DNA from: Amycolatopsis oliviviridis
GTDB lineage: Bacteria > Actinomycetota > Actinomycetes > Mycobacteriales > Pseudonocardiaceae
DNA length: 64,000 bases
Assembly (NCBI RefSeq): GCF_014654365.1
Contig: NZ_BNAY01000001.1
Location: 992,001 to 1,056,000, forward strand
Direction: 5' to 3'
Below, one piece after another: positions 8,619-16,248 of this stretch. A program made the translations under genes and the position numbers. Under the pieces are notes generated by a model. It saw only the letters and a program-made list of their open reading frames with translations. It had not been told where the DNA came from and ran no database searches. The stretch's first letter is position 1; each line of letters starts with the position of its first letter.

Positions 8619-10285
8619 CCGCACCGACCGTCGGCGAGATCACCGTGCGCCAGTGTGTCGTGCGGGTGGTCCGGCGTGGCGGGTGGAGCTGGGGTCCCGA
8701 CCCGCGGGGTCTCGTCCAGCGGGTTCTCGACGCGCTGCCGGACCTGTTGGCCACCGAGTTCGACGAGTACCTGACCGGCGACGGCCCGGACCTGGAGATC
8801 ACCGAGCCGGTGCGCTTGACGGTCCGGCCCGTCCCGCTCGCGGGAAATGGGCGGGTTTCGGCAGGTCTCGTCTTCGAACGGGCGACGACGGGTGGCGGTG
8901 ACCCGGTCCCCGCACCGGTTCCCCTGCCGATCGGTGCCGAGACCGACGCCTCACTGTCCACAACGGACACTGTGGGTGAGCCGTCGACCTCCGTCATCTC
9001 CGGCCCGGTGGAGAGCCCGGAGCCGTCGGCGCCCACGTTGTTCGAGGAGCTGGCCGCGCGGGACGAACTGGTCGCGTTGCTCGCTCTGCTCCCCGATGAG
9101 ACCGCGTGGGCGTATCTGGCCGCGTTGGCCGGAGAGCCGGCGGTCCCGGCCACGGCGGATCCGCTCGCCGGACCGGCCGCCGAGGCGGTGTCCGCGCTGG
9201 TCCGACGGCTGTCGCTGCCGCAGCGGCCGTCGACTCGCGCGGAGCTCGCCGAGTTGGTGAGCTTCCTGCCCGCGGTACCGCCGTCGACGTCTGTCAGGGA
9301 GGAGACCTTCGAGGGCACGCTCCTGACCGCCATACCGAGATCGGCGGGGGAGACGACGGTCGGTCCCGTGCTCCCGTTCCTGCTGGCCGGGCCCCTTGCC
9401 AGAACCGGCTACCTGGACGCGATCGGCCCGGCGCTGTCGGGTGTGGGCCTGGCCGGGCACACCTCGCTGTTCGCCGCCGCCCTGGCGCACAAGGTCCTGG
9501 GGCGAACACCGGAGGCGAACACCGCGGCCGCACTGTTCGCCGGCCTGGAGACGGTACCGGACCTCACCGGCTTCGCCCGCCAGAGTCGGCTCGCGCTGCC
9601 GGTCCTGGACGGCGTGCTGGCGCTGTCCTTGTGCCGGGGCCATGACCCGGCCGACCCGCTGCTCGTCACCGGCGTGGACGACGGTCTGCTGCTGGTCGAC
9701 GCCCAAGGCCTGTTCCCGATCGCATGGGCCCCCGCCGTGGAAGGCCTGATACCGCACTGGACGGCGTGCGGCAGGCCGCCGGTTCTGGTCCGCGGCAGCC
9801 CGCTCCCGCCGACCTGCCTGCGCGACCTGACCTCGGCGGGCGTCCGCTTCATCACGGATGCCCGTCCCCTGCGCGACGATCCCCTGACCCGCCTGCCCGG
9901 TCGGAGTCCACTGTGGACGACCGGGGGAGTCGAATCCCGGCTGGCCGCGGAACTTCACACTGGCCACCTGGACGAACTCGTGCGGGCGCTGTTCGTTCCC
10001 CGGCTGCCGGACCGCGAGCTGGAGCGCACGGCGGCGTTGGCCGCGTCGCTGGCCCTGGGCATGATCGCCTGGCAGCTGTGGCGGGAACGCGAGACCCCGC
10101 ACCCGGTCCTCGCCCTGACGAGATTCGCCGACTTGGAGGGCACGATCCGGTTCACTCGCGACACGGTGCACGTGAAGCTCCCGTTGGGCCGCCGTCACAC
10201 GGATCTGTGGCGGGGTGGAGCTCTCGCCGACGTCCCGAACGTGGTCTGGCTGGCCGGCCGGACCCTGACCTTCTCCGGTGGCTGA
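8615..10285 (+). CDS. probable eCIS tape-measure-type protein
   Basis: 556 aa. The only start compatible with the operon is TTG in a TTGA overlap (next in-frame codons T-A-P-T-V-G-E-I). The N-terminus (WSWGPDPRGLVQRVLDALPD, then PDLEITEPVRLTVRP) resembles the N-terminal portion of the 'contractile injection system tape measure protein' family, where a short domain describing the end of a helical protein precedes a charged linker. A Pro/Thr-rich linker at ~95-135 follows. A helical block has VGPVLPFLLAGPLARTGYLD, similar in style to the conserved NAG-x-V-x-L-x-PFL segment of that family. Position directly before the AAA+ ATPase fits the Pvc14-Pvc15 order (family knowledge). The assignment is moderate: no long coiled coil is present. 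Confidence 0.55.
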   Translation: MTAPTVGEITVRQCVVRVVRRGGWSWGPDPRGLVQRVLDALPDLLATEFDEYLTGDGPDLEITEPVRLTVRPVPLAGNGRVSAGLVFERATTGGGDPVPAPVPLPIGAETDASLSTTDTVGEPSTSVISGPVESPEPSAPTLFEELAARDELVALLALLPDETAWAYLAALAGEPAVPATADPLAGPAAEAVSALVRRLSLPQRPSTRAELAELVSFLPAVPPSTSVREETFEGTLLTAIPRSAGETTVGPVLPFLLAGPLARTGYLDAIGPALSGVGLAGHTSLFAAALAHKVLGRTPEANTAAALFAGLETVPDLTGFARQSRLALPVLDGVLALSLCRGHDPADPLLVTGVDDGLLLVDAQGLFPIAWAPAVEGLIPHWTACGRPPVLVRGSPLPPTCLRDLTSAGVRFITDARPLRDDPLTRLPGRSPLWTTGGVESRLAAELHTGHLDELVRALFVPRLPDRELERTAALAASLALGMIAWQLWRERETPHPVLALTRFADLEGTIRFTRDTVHVKLPLGRRHTDLWRGGALADVPNVVWLAGRTLTFSGG

Positions 10286-12365
10286 GGTGGGCGGGCTGGC
10301 GGTGGAGCACCTCCGGGTGCGCCTGGCGGAACTGCACCAGGCGCTACGCGGCGCCGTCGCGCGCCAGTCCGAGGCCGCGGCGCTGCTGACCCGCCCGGAC
10401 CTGACCCCGTTCTGCGTGACGGACGAGCAGGTCGACGCGCTGCTGGATCGGGTCGACGCGTTCACCGAGGCGATGACCGAGCCACCGTCCGCGCCTCGCC
10501 GGGACCCGGACTCCGAGCAGCACCTCCGGCGCCTGGCCGCGTCGCGCGGCGTGACGTTGCCGCTGGACGCCCTCGCCGCCCGCTATGGCCTGTCCCGGGT
10601 CGAGCAGGACGCGATGCTCCTGGTGGCCGCGCCGGAGCTCGATCCGGGGTACGAGCGGGTTTACGCGTACGTGGTGGACAACCTGAACCGGCGTTCGCCG
10701 TGTGTCGAGCTGCTGGTCACGGTGGCCGCGGAGAGCCCGGCGGACCGCCTCGCCCTGCGACGCACGCTGGGCAGCACGGGGACGTTGCGCCGCTACGGCT
10801 TGCTGCGAGCGTACGGCGAGACACCGGCCGAACCGGCCCAGGAACTGGTCCTCGGCGACGGCGTGTTCGAGTACCTGATGGGCTGGGGCGGGGACGTCGG
10901 AACCCTCGGCCACGATCCCGGCGAGGTCACGCACCCGGACAGCCAGGTGGCGTCCCCGTACCTGCGGTCGGAGCGACTGACGAAACTCGGTCAGGCGCTG
11001 GGTGCCGGCGACCTGGACGTGGTCGGCCTCTGGGGATGCCCGCCCGACAGCCAGCTCGACGCCGCGCAAGCACTGGCGACAGCGGCCGGACGGCCGTTGC
11101 GCCGTCAAACCGAGGACCTGGCCCACGATCTGCGGACCGCTTCGGCCCTGGGCGCGGTCCTGTGGATCCAGACCGACGGTCGCCAGGCCCGGCTCGACGA
11201 GGTGCTGACGAGATCGAATGTGCCGCTGTGCCTCACCGGCACGAACCCCTCGCGCCCGCACGGTCTGCTGGCCGCTCGCACCTACGCGGAGGTGACGATC
11301 CCGAGCCCGGGCTTCCCGGAACGCCGGGCGATGTGGTCGTCGGCGTTCCCGGTGCTGCCTTCGGAGGCGCTGGAAGACTTCGCGGCCCGCTATCGCATGA
11401 GCGGTGGTGAACTCCGCGCGGTGGCGGCCGTCGCCGACGCGGACGCGCGCTTGTCCGGCAATGGCCATCCCGTCACCGAGCACGTGGAGCCCGCGATCGC
11501 CACGGTGGCCCGCGGCCGCACGAGCGGGGCGGTGCAGTCGATCCTCCCGCGGCGCACGCTGGACGACCTGGTGCTGCCGGACGCGCAGATGAGGCAGCTC
11601 ACGGAGATCGCGTCGGCGTTCCGGGCATGGCCCCGGGTGGCGGAATCCTGGGGCTTCGCGCACAAGGCGACGGCAGGTGGGGTGAAGGCGCTGTTCACCG
11701 GCGAGCCGGGCACGGGCAAGACGATGTCGGCGGAGGTCGTCACCGGGATCCTGGGCCTGGAGCTGCTCAAGGTCGACCTGGCGCAGGTGGTGTCGAAATG
11801 GGTGGGGGAGACGGAGAAGAACATGGAGGAGGTGTTCCAGCAGGCGGAGGACAGCCACGCGGTACTGCTGTTCGACGAGGCGGACGCGCTCTTCGGCAAA
11901 CGCGGCGAGGTCAAGCACGGGACGGACCGCTACGCCAATCTGGAGGTCGGCTATCTGTTGCAACGCCTGGAGGCCAGCGACGGACTGATCATCCTGACGA
12001 GCAACCTCAAGGAGAACATCGATCCGGCTTTCACCCGCCGGTTCCACTTCGTGGTCCATTTCCCCCGGCCGGGGATCGCCGAACGCAGGCGCCTGTGGCA
12101 GCTGGCGTTCCCTCCGGAAGCCCCGCTGGCCCCGGACGTGGACCTGGAGACGTTGTGCCGCCTGGACATGACCGGAGCGGGCATCACTTCGGCGGCCCGC
12201 ACGGCGGCGTTGTCCGCCGCCGACGGCGACAGCCCCGCGATCGGCATGCGTCACGTGGTCCGGGGCGTTTCGCGGCAGTTCCACCGTGAGGCGCGCTTGT
12301 TCCGCCCGGCCGAGCTCGGCCGGTATGCTGAATTGCTGGCCGACAACGGAGAGCGCGATGCCTGA
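10278..12365 (+). CDS. eCIS AAA+ ATPase (Afp15/Pvc15-like)
   Basis: 695 aa ATP-binding protein. GTG start, overlapping the previous gene by 8 nt. Residues 1-~230 form an alpha-helical N-terminal domain; a degenerate nucleotide-binding-like segment (VVGLWGCPPDSQLDAAQALA) lies at ~248-267, and the active AAA+ module follows. Walker A is GEPGTGKT at ~475-482 and Walker B VLLFDEADALFG at ~529-540, with an R-finger-like TRRFHF later. This two-lobed design with a C-terminal AAA+ is usual for the cytosolic ATPase of eCIS loci, thought to aid particle assembly or cargo loading (family knowledge; exact role unsettled). The stop overlaps the start of a 98-aa gene by 8 nt. Confidence 0.88.
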   Translation: MAEVGGLAVEHLRVRLAELHQALRGAVARQSEAAALLTRPDLTPFCVTDEQVDALLDRVDAFTEAMTEPPSAPRRDPDSEQHLRRLAASRGVTLPLDALAARYGLSRVEQDAMLLVAAPELDPGYERVYAYVVDNLNRRSPCVELLVTVAAESPADRLALRRTLGSTGTLRRYGLLRAYGETPAEPAQELVLGDGVFEYLMGWGGDVGTLGHDPGEVTHPDSQVASPYLRSERLTKLGQALGAGDLDVVGLWGCPPDSQLDAAQALATAAGRPLRRQTEDLAHDLRTASALGAVLWIQTDGRQARLDEVLTRSNVPLCLTGTNPSRPHGLLAARTYAEVTIPSPGFPERRAMWSSAFPVLPSEALEDFAARYRMSGGELRAVAAVADADARLSGNGHPVTEHVEPAIATVARGRTSGAVQSILPRRTLDDLVLPDAQMRQLTEIASAFRAWPRVAESWGFAHKATAGGVKALFTGEPGTGKTMSAEVVTGILGLELLKVDLAQVVSKWVGETEKNMEEVFQQAEDSHAVLLFDEADALFGKRGEVKHGTDRYANLEVGYLLQRLEASDGLIILTSNLKENIDPAFTRRFHFVVHFPRPGIAERRRLWQLAFPPEAPLAPDVDLETLCRLDMTGAGITSAARTAALSAADGDSPAIGMRHVVRGVSRQFHREARLFRPAELGRYAELLADNGERDA

Positions 12366-12654
12366 ATTGATGCCCCCGCAGACGAAGCCCGCCATTCCGG
12401 TCACCGCCCAAGAGCTCCGCACCGCCGCGGCTTCGGATCGAGGCAAGAAGAAGCTGGTGCTGGTCCCGGCGGTCGTCGGGAACGCCCAAGCCGCCAAGAC
12501 GGCGATGGACGGCAGCTCGAAGACGGTGCCGTCGCATGTCGCTTCGACGTTCGCCGCCGGTCAGGACCGGGTGGGGAACGCGGCCGTCGCGGGCGCCGCG
12601 ATGCGCGTGGTCCCGATGACCCTGCCGAAGAAGGAAGCCTGTCCAGGCTGTTGA
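12358..12654 (+). CDS. small terminal protein of the eCIS operon, unknown
   Basis: 98 aa. The ATG lies 5 nt before the ATPase stop (ATGCCTGA), so it is translationally coupled and probably belongs to the operon. The sequence is rich in Ala, Lys and Val, has no signal peptide or membrane span, and ends with the dipeptide-flanked cysteine pair CPGC. N-terminus MPELMPPQTKPAIPVTAQEL. There is no recognisable family. As the last gene before a strong hairpin it could be a chaperone, a cap/terminator piece or a small cargo; none of these can be chosen from sequence. Spurious ORF remains possible but unlikely given the exact overlap. Confidence 0.6.
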   Translation: MPELMPPQTKPAIPVTAQELRTAAASDRGKKKLVLVPAVVGNAQAAKTAMDGSSKTVPSHVASTFAAGQDRVGNAAVAGAAMRVVPMTLPKKEACPGC

Positions 12655-12741
12655 CCGAGTTGCGGCTGCTTATGATCAGGTAAGCCCTCGCAGCGGCTTC
12701 GTATGAGCCGACCGTCACCGGGGCATCACACCCGGCCGAAG

Positions 12742-12794
12742 TACATGAAGGCCCCCTTCCTTGCGCCTGGCGCAAGGAAGGGGGCCTTCATGTA
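12742..12794. terminator. perfect hairpin ending the eCIS operon
   Basis: Two 26-nt arms, 12742-12767 and 12769-12794, are exact reverse complements around a single central T (inner bases GCGCC-T-GGCGC). It lies between the + strand eCIS operon and the - strand gene ending at 12822, so it can serve as a bidirectional terminator. There is no U-tract. The arm contains TGAAGGCCCCC, the core shared with other intergenic hairpins of this window. Confidence 0.8.
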
Positions 12795-12821
12795 CAGCAG
12801 GTGGGCAACGACCACCTGAGG

Positions 12822-13256
12822 TCAGCGCAGTTCTCGCGGGGTCGTCGTTCCGTGCCCCTCGGGAGAGGACATCTCCACGGGAACCGGCGGCGGCGTGTCG
12901 AACGCCCGCGTCCAGACCGCCTCGATCCAGTCGGCGACCGTATCGACGACGACGTCGGCCGAGAGCCCTCGCGGGAGGGACGGAACATCCGGGTCCCAGC
13001 CCGTTTCGTGGTGGACGACACCGAAGAGGTGGCGGTGCTCGTCGATCGGTTTGTTGAGGACGAAGGAATCCGGCCCTTCGAACCGGGCCCACACGTCGAA
13101 AGTGCCTTCACCGTCGTCGTCCGGGAACACCTCGATCTGCACGCTCTCGACGGTGTCGCCGATCAGCTCGACGATCTTCGTCAGCCGGGCGGCGACATCG
13201 TCGGAATGCGCGTCGAGAACGCGGCGTAGTCGGCGGCTGTACTCGCTCTGGTCCAC
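12822..13256 (-). CDS. hypothetical protein (DUF6389-like)
   Basis: 144 aa if started at the GTG at 13256 (D-Q-S-E-Y...); a TTG three codons upstream is the alternative. Acidic cytosolic protein with conserved-looking blocks VFPDDDGEGTFDVWARFEGP, FVLNKPIDEHRHLFGVVH and DVPSLPRGLSADVVVDTVAD. These resemble a small actinobacterial family of unknown function I recall as DUF6389; this is recollection, not a search result. Convergent with the eCIS operon across the hairpin at 12742-12794. No enzymatic motif is seen. Confidence 0.6.
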   Translation of the reverse strand: MDQSEYSRRLRRVLDAHSDDVAARLTKIVELIGDTVESVQIEVFPDDDGEGTFDVWARFEGPDSFVLNKPIDEHRHLFGVVHHETGWDPDVPSLPRGLSADVVVDTVADWIEAVWTRAFDTPPPVPVEMSSPEGHGTTTPRELR

Positions 13257-13324
13257 ACAGGACAATCTAGCGCGGCCTCGATACCGGCTCGGGCGATCAT
13301 GCCGGATTCTTCACCTGAACGCCG

Positions 13325-14068
13325 TCACACGGATTTCAGCACGTCGATCTCGCCGCCCGGCATGAAGATGTCGAAGCCGTGCTCGGCCAGCCAGCGGATC
13401 GCCAGCAGGCTCCGCAAGGACCACCACGCGCGGACCAAGTCGAGGTCGACGTCCGTGCCGTAGCCGGCGATGACGTCGGTGAGGCGTTCCCGGTGTCCGA
13501 GTGTCAAGACGGCGAGGTCGAAGTGGGCATCGCCTTGGGCCGCCTCGGACCAGTCGATCACGCCGGTGACCTCGTCGCCGTCGACGAACACGTGGGCGAC
13601 CTGCAAGTCGCCGTGGATGAACACCGGCGTCCACGGCCGGAGCACGGTCTCGGCGATGCGGCGATTGCGGTCGACCAGGTCCGCGGGGAGGACGCCGGTG
13701 GTGACGAGCCACTCGCATTCGGCGTCGAGACGCGATGCGAGTTCGTCGACACTCTTGCCGGGCCGCGGCGGCAAAGGCGCGTCGTGCAGCTTCCGCACCG
13801 CGGCCCCCGCCGCGGCCCATGCCGCCGGTGACGCGGTCGAAGGCTCGCCGAGGCGGCCGAGCGCCGTCCCCGGGAGGGCGGCGAGCGCGAGCACGGGCGG
13901 CTTCCGCCACAGGACCTCGGGTGTCGGGATCGGCGCCGTGGCCATCGCCTCGACCTCGACGTCGGTACGCGTCTGATCGGCGTCGATCTTCAGGAAAACG
14001 TCACCGACGCGCAGGGTCGCGCAATCGTGATGGGCGACGACGACCTTGACCTCTTCCATGGCGGCCAT
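13325..14068 (-). CDS. phosphotransferase, APH/kinase-like fold
   Basis: 247 aa from the ATG at 14068 (a TTG at 14080 and a second ATG at 14059 are alternatives; none has a clear Shine-Dalgarno). The catalytic loop HGDLQVAHVFVDGDEVTGVI and the metal-binding IDWSEAAQGDAHFDLA are the hallmark H-x-D...N/H and D-W motifs of the aminoglycoside phosphotransferase family. The usual Asn is replaced by His in the loop, as in some family members. The N-lobe is short. The natural substrate is unknown; most chromosomal members of this fold act on small molecules rather than antibiotics. It is a single gene. Confidence 0.8.
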   Translation of the reverse strand: MAAMEEVKVVVAHHDCATLRVGDVFLKIDADQTRTDVEVEAMATAPIPTPEVLWRKPPVLALAALPGTALGRLGEPSTASPAAWAAAGAAVRKLHDAPLPPRPGKSVDELASRLDAECEWLVTTGVLPADLVDRNRRIAETVLRPWTPVFIHGDLQVAHVFVDGDEVTGVIDWSEAAQGDAHFDLAVLTLGHRERLTDVIAGYGTDVDLDLVRAWWSLRSLLAIRWLAEHGFDIFMPGGEIDVLKSV

Positions 14069-14154
14069 TGTCACGAGCAAGACCGTCGATGTCGCCGGGA
14101 TTTATCGCGCGAGGGCGAGGGCGGGGGTCGCGCCGAACAAGAGCCTTCGGGGCA

Positions 14155-14607
14155 TCATCGGCGACGGTGCCGTCCGTAAGGCTTCGCCCCGACCAGGGTG
14201 ACGCGGACCGCGTCGCCGCTCGGCACGTGATACTCCCGCCGGTCACCCGGTTTCGCGCCGTGCAGCGCGCGGCCGATCGGGGAGTCGGGGGAGTAGACCT
14301 CGAGATCGCCCTGGCCCGCCTCGTCGCGGGTGCCGAGCAGGAAGGTCTCGATGTCGCCGTCGTCGTACTCGACGGTGAGCACCATGCCGGGCTCGGCGAT
14401 CCCGTCGTCCAAGGGATCCTGGCCGACGACCGCGCCGCGCAGCACGTCCTCGATCTGCCGGATCCGTGCCTGCCGGTGGGCGTGGAGCGCGATTTCGTCG
14501 TCGCCGTCGCGGTCGCCGGTGGAGGCGCGCCGCAGCGCCGCGAGCTCTCGCACCAACCGTGCATGCGTTTCCTTTGTCAGCCAAGGGTTTGACGAGACGA
14601 TGGGCAT
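14155..14607 (-). CDS. GreA/GreB-family transcription elongation factor
   Basis: 150 aa, ATG at 14607. The N-terminal helical hairpin (THARLVRELAALRRASTGDR, then RQARIRQIEDVLRGAVV) carries acidic residues GDRDGDDE at its tip. The C-terminal FKBP-like domain has the family motif VYSPDSPIGRALHGAKPGD and ends RVTLVGAKPYGRHRRR. Such proteins insert the acidic coiled-coil tip into the RNA polymerase secondary channel (family knowledge). The spacing is shorter than classical GreA (~158-165 aa), so this is probably a paralogue rather than the housekeeping GreA. Monocistronic. Confidence 0.8.
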   Translation of the reverse strand: MPIVSSNPWLTKETHARLVRELAALRRASTGDRDGDDEIALHAHRQARIRQIEDVLRGAVVGQDPLDDGIAEPGMVLTVEYDDGDIETFLLGTRDEAGQGDLEVYSPDSPIGRALHGAKPGDRREYHVPSGDAVRVTLVGAKPYGRHRRR

Positions 14608-14633
14608 CGTGATGATCGCCTTTCGATGGATAC

Positions 14634-14676
14634 GTCCGTGAGGGCCGGGCGCGGAAAGGACCCGGCCCCCACGGAC
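14634..14676. terminator. hairpin downstream of the flavoenzyme unit
   Basis: Arms 14634-14649 and 14661-14676 pair over 16 positions with one mismatch (GTCCGTGAGGGCCGGG against CCCGGCCCCCACGGAC), loop of 11 nt. It lies downstream of the 57-aa ORF that follows the flavoenzyme on the minus strand and upstream of the GreA-like gene, consistent with a terminator separating the two. Confidence 0.6.
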
Positions 14677-14697
14677 CTTCGGGGAGTCCCGCGTCGG

Positions 14698-14871
14698 TCA
14701 GCGGGTCTCTGGCTCGCGGTGCTGCCGCCGGAAGGCGCCCGCGTCGGTGGCGAACCCGATCGCGGCCTTCAGCAGAAGGTCTTTCTCGGTGCGCAGCAAG
14801 GCGTTCTCGGCGCGGAGTCGGTCCACTTCGGACTGTTCATCCTCTGCGGTCTCTTCGTGGGGCATTCTCAT
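14698..14871 (-). CDS. 57-aa leucine-zipper-like protein
   Basis: 57 aa, starting 5 nt after the flavoenzyme stop on the same strand; a second ATG two codons later is also possible. The core EVDRLRAENALLRTEKDLLL is a heptad-pattern coiled coil, followed by KAAIGFATDAGAFRRQ. The arrangement resembles the C-terminal zipper of IS3-type OrfA transposases (R-x-E-N-x-x-L-x-x-E-x-D-x-L-K-K-A), so it may be an orphan fragment of a transposase helper or a small regulatory coiled coil. No helix-turn-helix part, terminal repeats or partner OrfB is seen nearby. Function unknown. Confidence 0.55.
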   Translation of the reverse strand: MRMPHEETAEDEQSEVDRLRAENALLRTEKDLLLKAAIGFATDAGAFRRQHREPETR

Positions 14872-14876
14872 CCGAA

Positions 14877-16139
14877 TCAGCGGAGGGGATCGAAGGGGCG
14901 CAGGGCCTCCGGCTGTTTGCCGGTGGTGATGTGCTCGGCCAGGAGCCGTCCGGTGATCGGTCCGTGGGTCAGGCCCCACATCCCATGCCCGCCCGCGACG
15001 TAGAGCCCGGGGGTGCCCGTCGCGCCGATGACGTGCCGCCCGTCGGTGGTGACCGGACGGGAGCCGACCCATTCGTCGGTGCGCCGATCCCAGTCCAAGC
15101 CGGTGAGGAACGGTCGTGCCGAGGCGATGATCGCGGCGATCCGGGCCGGATCCAGTGGTGCGTCCGGTTTCCGGAACTCCATCGTCCCGGCCACGCGGAG
15201 GCCGCCCCGGTACGGCGTGCATGCCACGCGGATGTCCGGCAGGTAGAGCGGCCCGGGAACCGGGTCGTCGGTCGGCACGGTGAAGGAGTAGCCGCGCCCG
15301 GCGCGCACGGGGACCTTGACGCCCCATCGTCGTCCCAGGTCTCCCAGCCAGGCTCCGGTCGCGAGCACGACCGCGTTGGCGTTGACCGTCTGACCTGACG
15401 TCGAGCGCACGCTGAGCGCGTGGCGGTGCGCGCGCAGGGACGCGACCTCGAAGCGGTGACGGATCGTCCCGCCCCGGCTGACCACCGCGCGTGCCAGCGA
15501 CTCGACGAACCGGCCCGGGTCCACGTAGCGCTGCCCGTCGATCCGGACACCGGCGCCGAGCCTCGCGGTCGCCTGGGGGAACCGCTCCGCGAGTTCGGCG
15601 CCGGTGAGCCGGGTGTACGAGATGTCCTGTCCGGTCTCACCGATACGCCGCAGTTCCGTGATCAGGCCGTCGGCGTGCCCGACGGTCTCGAACGCCGCCG
15701 TGATCGGCGCTTCGATGGTCGGGGCGTCGACGCCGTTCGCGGTGAGGACGTCGAAGGCCTCCAGGCATTCTTCGTTCAGCGGCGTGTTCGCCTCGACGGC
15801 GCGAGTCCACGATCGACCGGTGCAGTTCGCCGCGAACCGGGCAAGGAACGACCACAGCCGCGGGTCGGGGGACGGCGGGACGTGCAACGGGGCCTGCCGG
15901 TCCAGCAGTGTCCGCAGTCCGTAGCGCAGGACGCCGGGTTCGTTGAGCGGGATCGCGAGCCCGGGGGAGAGCCAGCCCGCGTTGCCCCACGACGCGCCCG
16001 CCGCGATGCCCTCGCGGTCCACCACCGTGACACCGACCCCGCGTTCCTGCAGGAACCACGCGGTCGACAGGCCGACGACACCGGCGCCGATCACGATCGC
16101 CGATCGTGGGACGCCGTCGATCCGGTCGAGATCGCCCAT
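14877..16139 (-). CDS. FAD-dependent D-amino-acid dehydrogenase-like oxidoreductase
   Basis: 420 aa. Start ATG at 16139 is fixed by a strong GGAGG five nt upstream (GGAGGAATTC-ATG); the frame is open further upstream but without support. The N-terminal dinucleotide fold AIVIGAGVVGLSTAWFLQE and the GASWGNAGWLSPG segment are typical of the DadA/DAO branch. Near the C-terminus ATGTPGLYVAGGHGMWGLTH closes the FAD site. Predicted to deaminate D-amino acids or a related amine, feeding electrons to the respiratory chain or oxygen (family knowledge). A PucR regulator lies 109 nt upstream in the same direction, a frequent pairing for amino-acid catabolic flavoenzymes. Confidence 0.8.
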   Translation of the reverse strand: MGDLDRIDGVPRSAIVIGAGVVGLSTAWFLQERGVGVTVVDREGIAAGASWGNAGWLSPGLAIPLNEPGVLRYGLRTLLDRQAPLHVPPSPDPRLWSFLARFAANCTGRSWTRAVEANTPLNEECLEAFDVLTANGVDAPTIEAPITAAFETVGHADGLITELRRIGETGQDISYTRLTGAELAERFPQATARLGAGVRIDGQRYVDPGRFVESLARAVVSRGGTIRHRFEVASLRAHRHALSVRSTSGQTVNANAVVLATGAWLGDLGRRWGVKVPVRAGRGYSFTVPTDDPVPGPLYLPDIRVACTPYRGGLRVAGTMEFRKPDAPLDPARIAAIIASARPFLTGLDWDRRTDEWVGSRPVTTDGRHVIGATGTPGLYVAGGHGMWGLTHGPITGRLLAEHITTGKQPEALRPFDPLR

Positions 16140-16248
16140 GAATTCCTCCGCTGCGCGAGTGGTGCTGTCGCGCTCAGGATGGCTCGGAATCGGAGGACGG
16201 CGATTGTCCGGATCCGACAATCAGGGCGGGTGGTTTTGGCGGAAACGG

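Noticed and set aside
1..12654. Reading of the first 12.6 kb as a prophage
   Set aside because: No capsid, terminase, portal, integrase or lysis genes, while the AAA+ ATPase and FTGQLL proteins are typical of eCIS loci; window start is truncated, so upstream prophage genes cannot be excluded.
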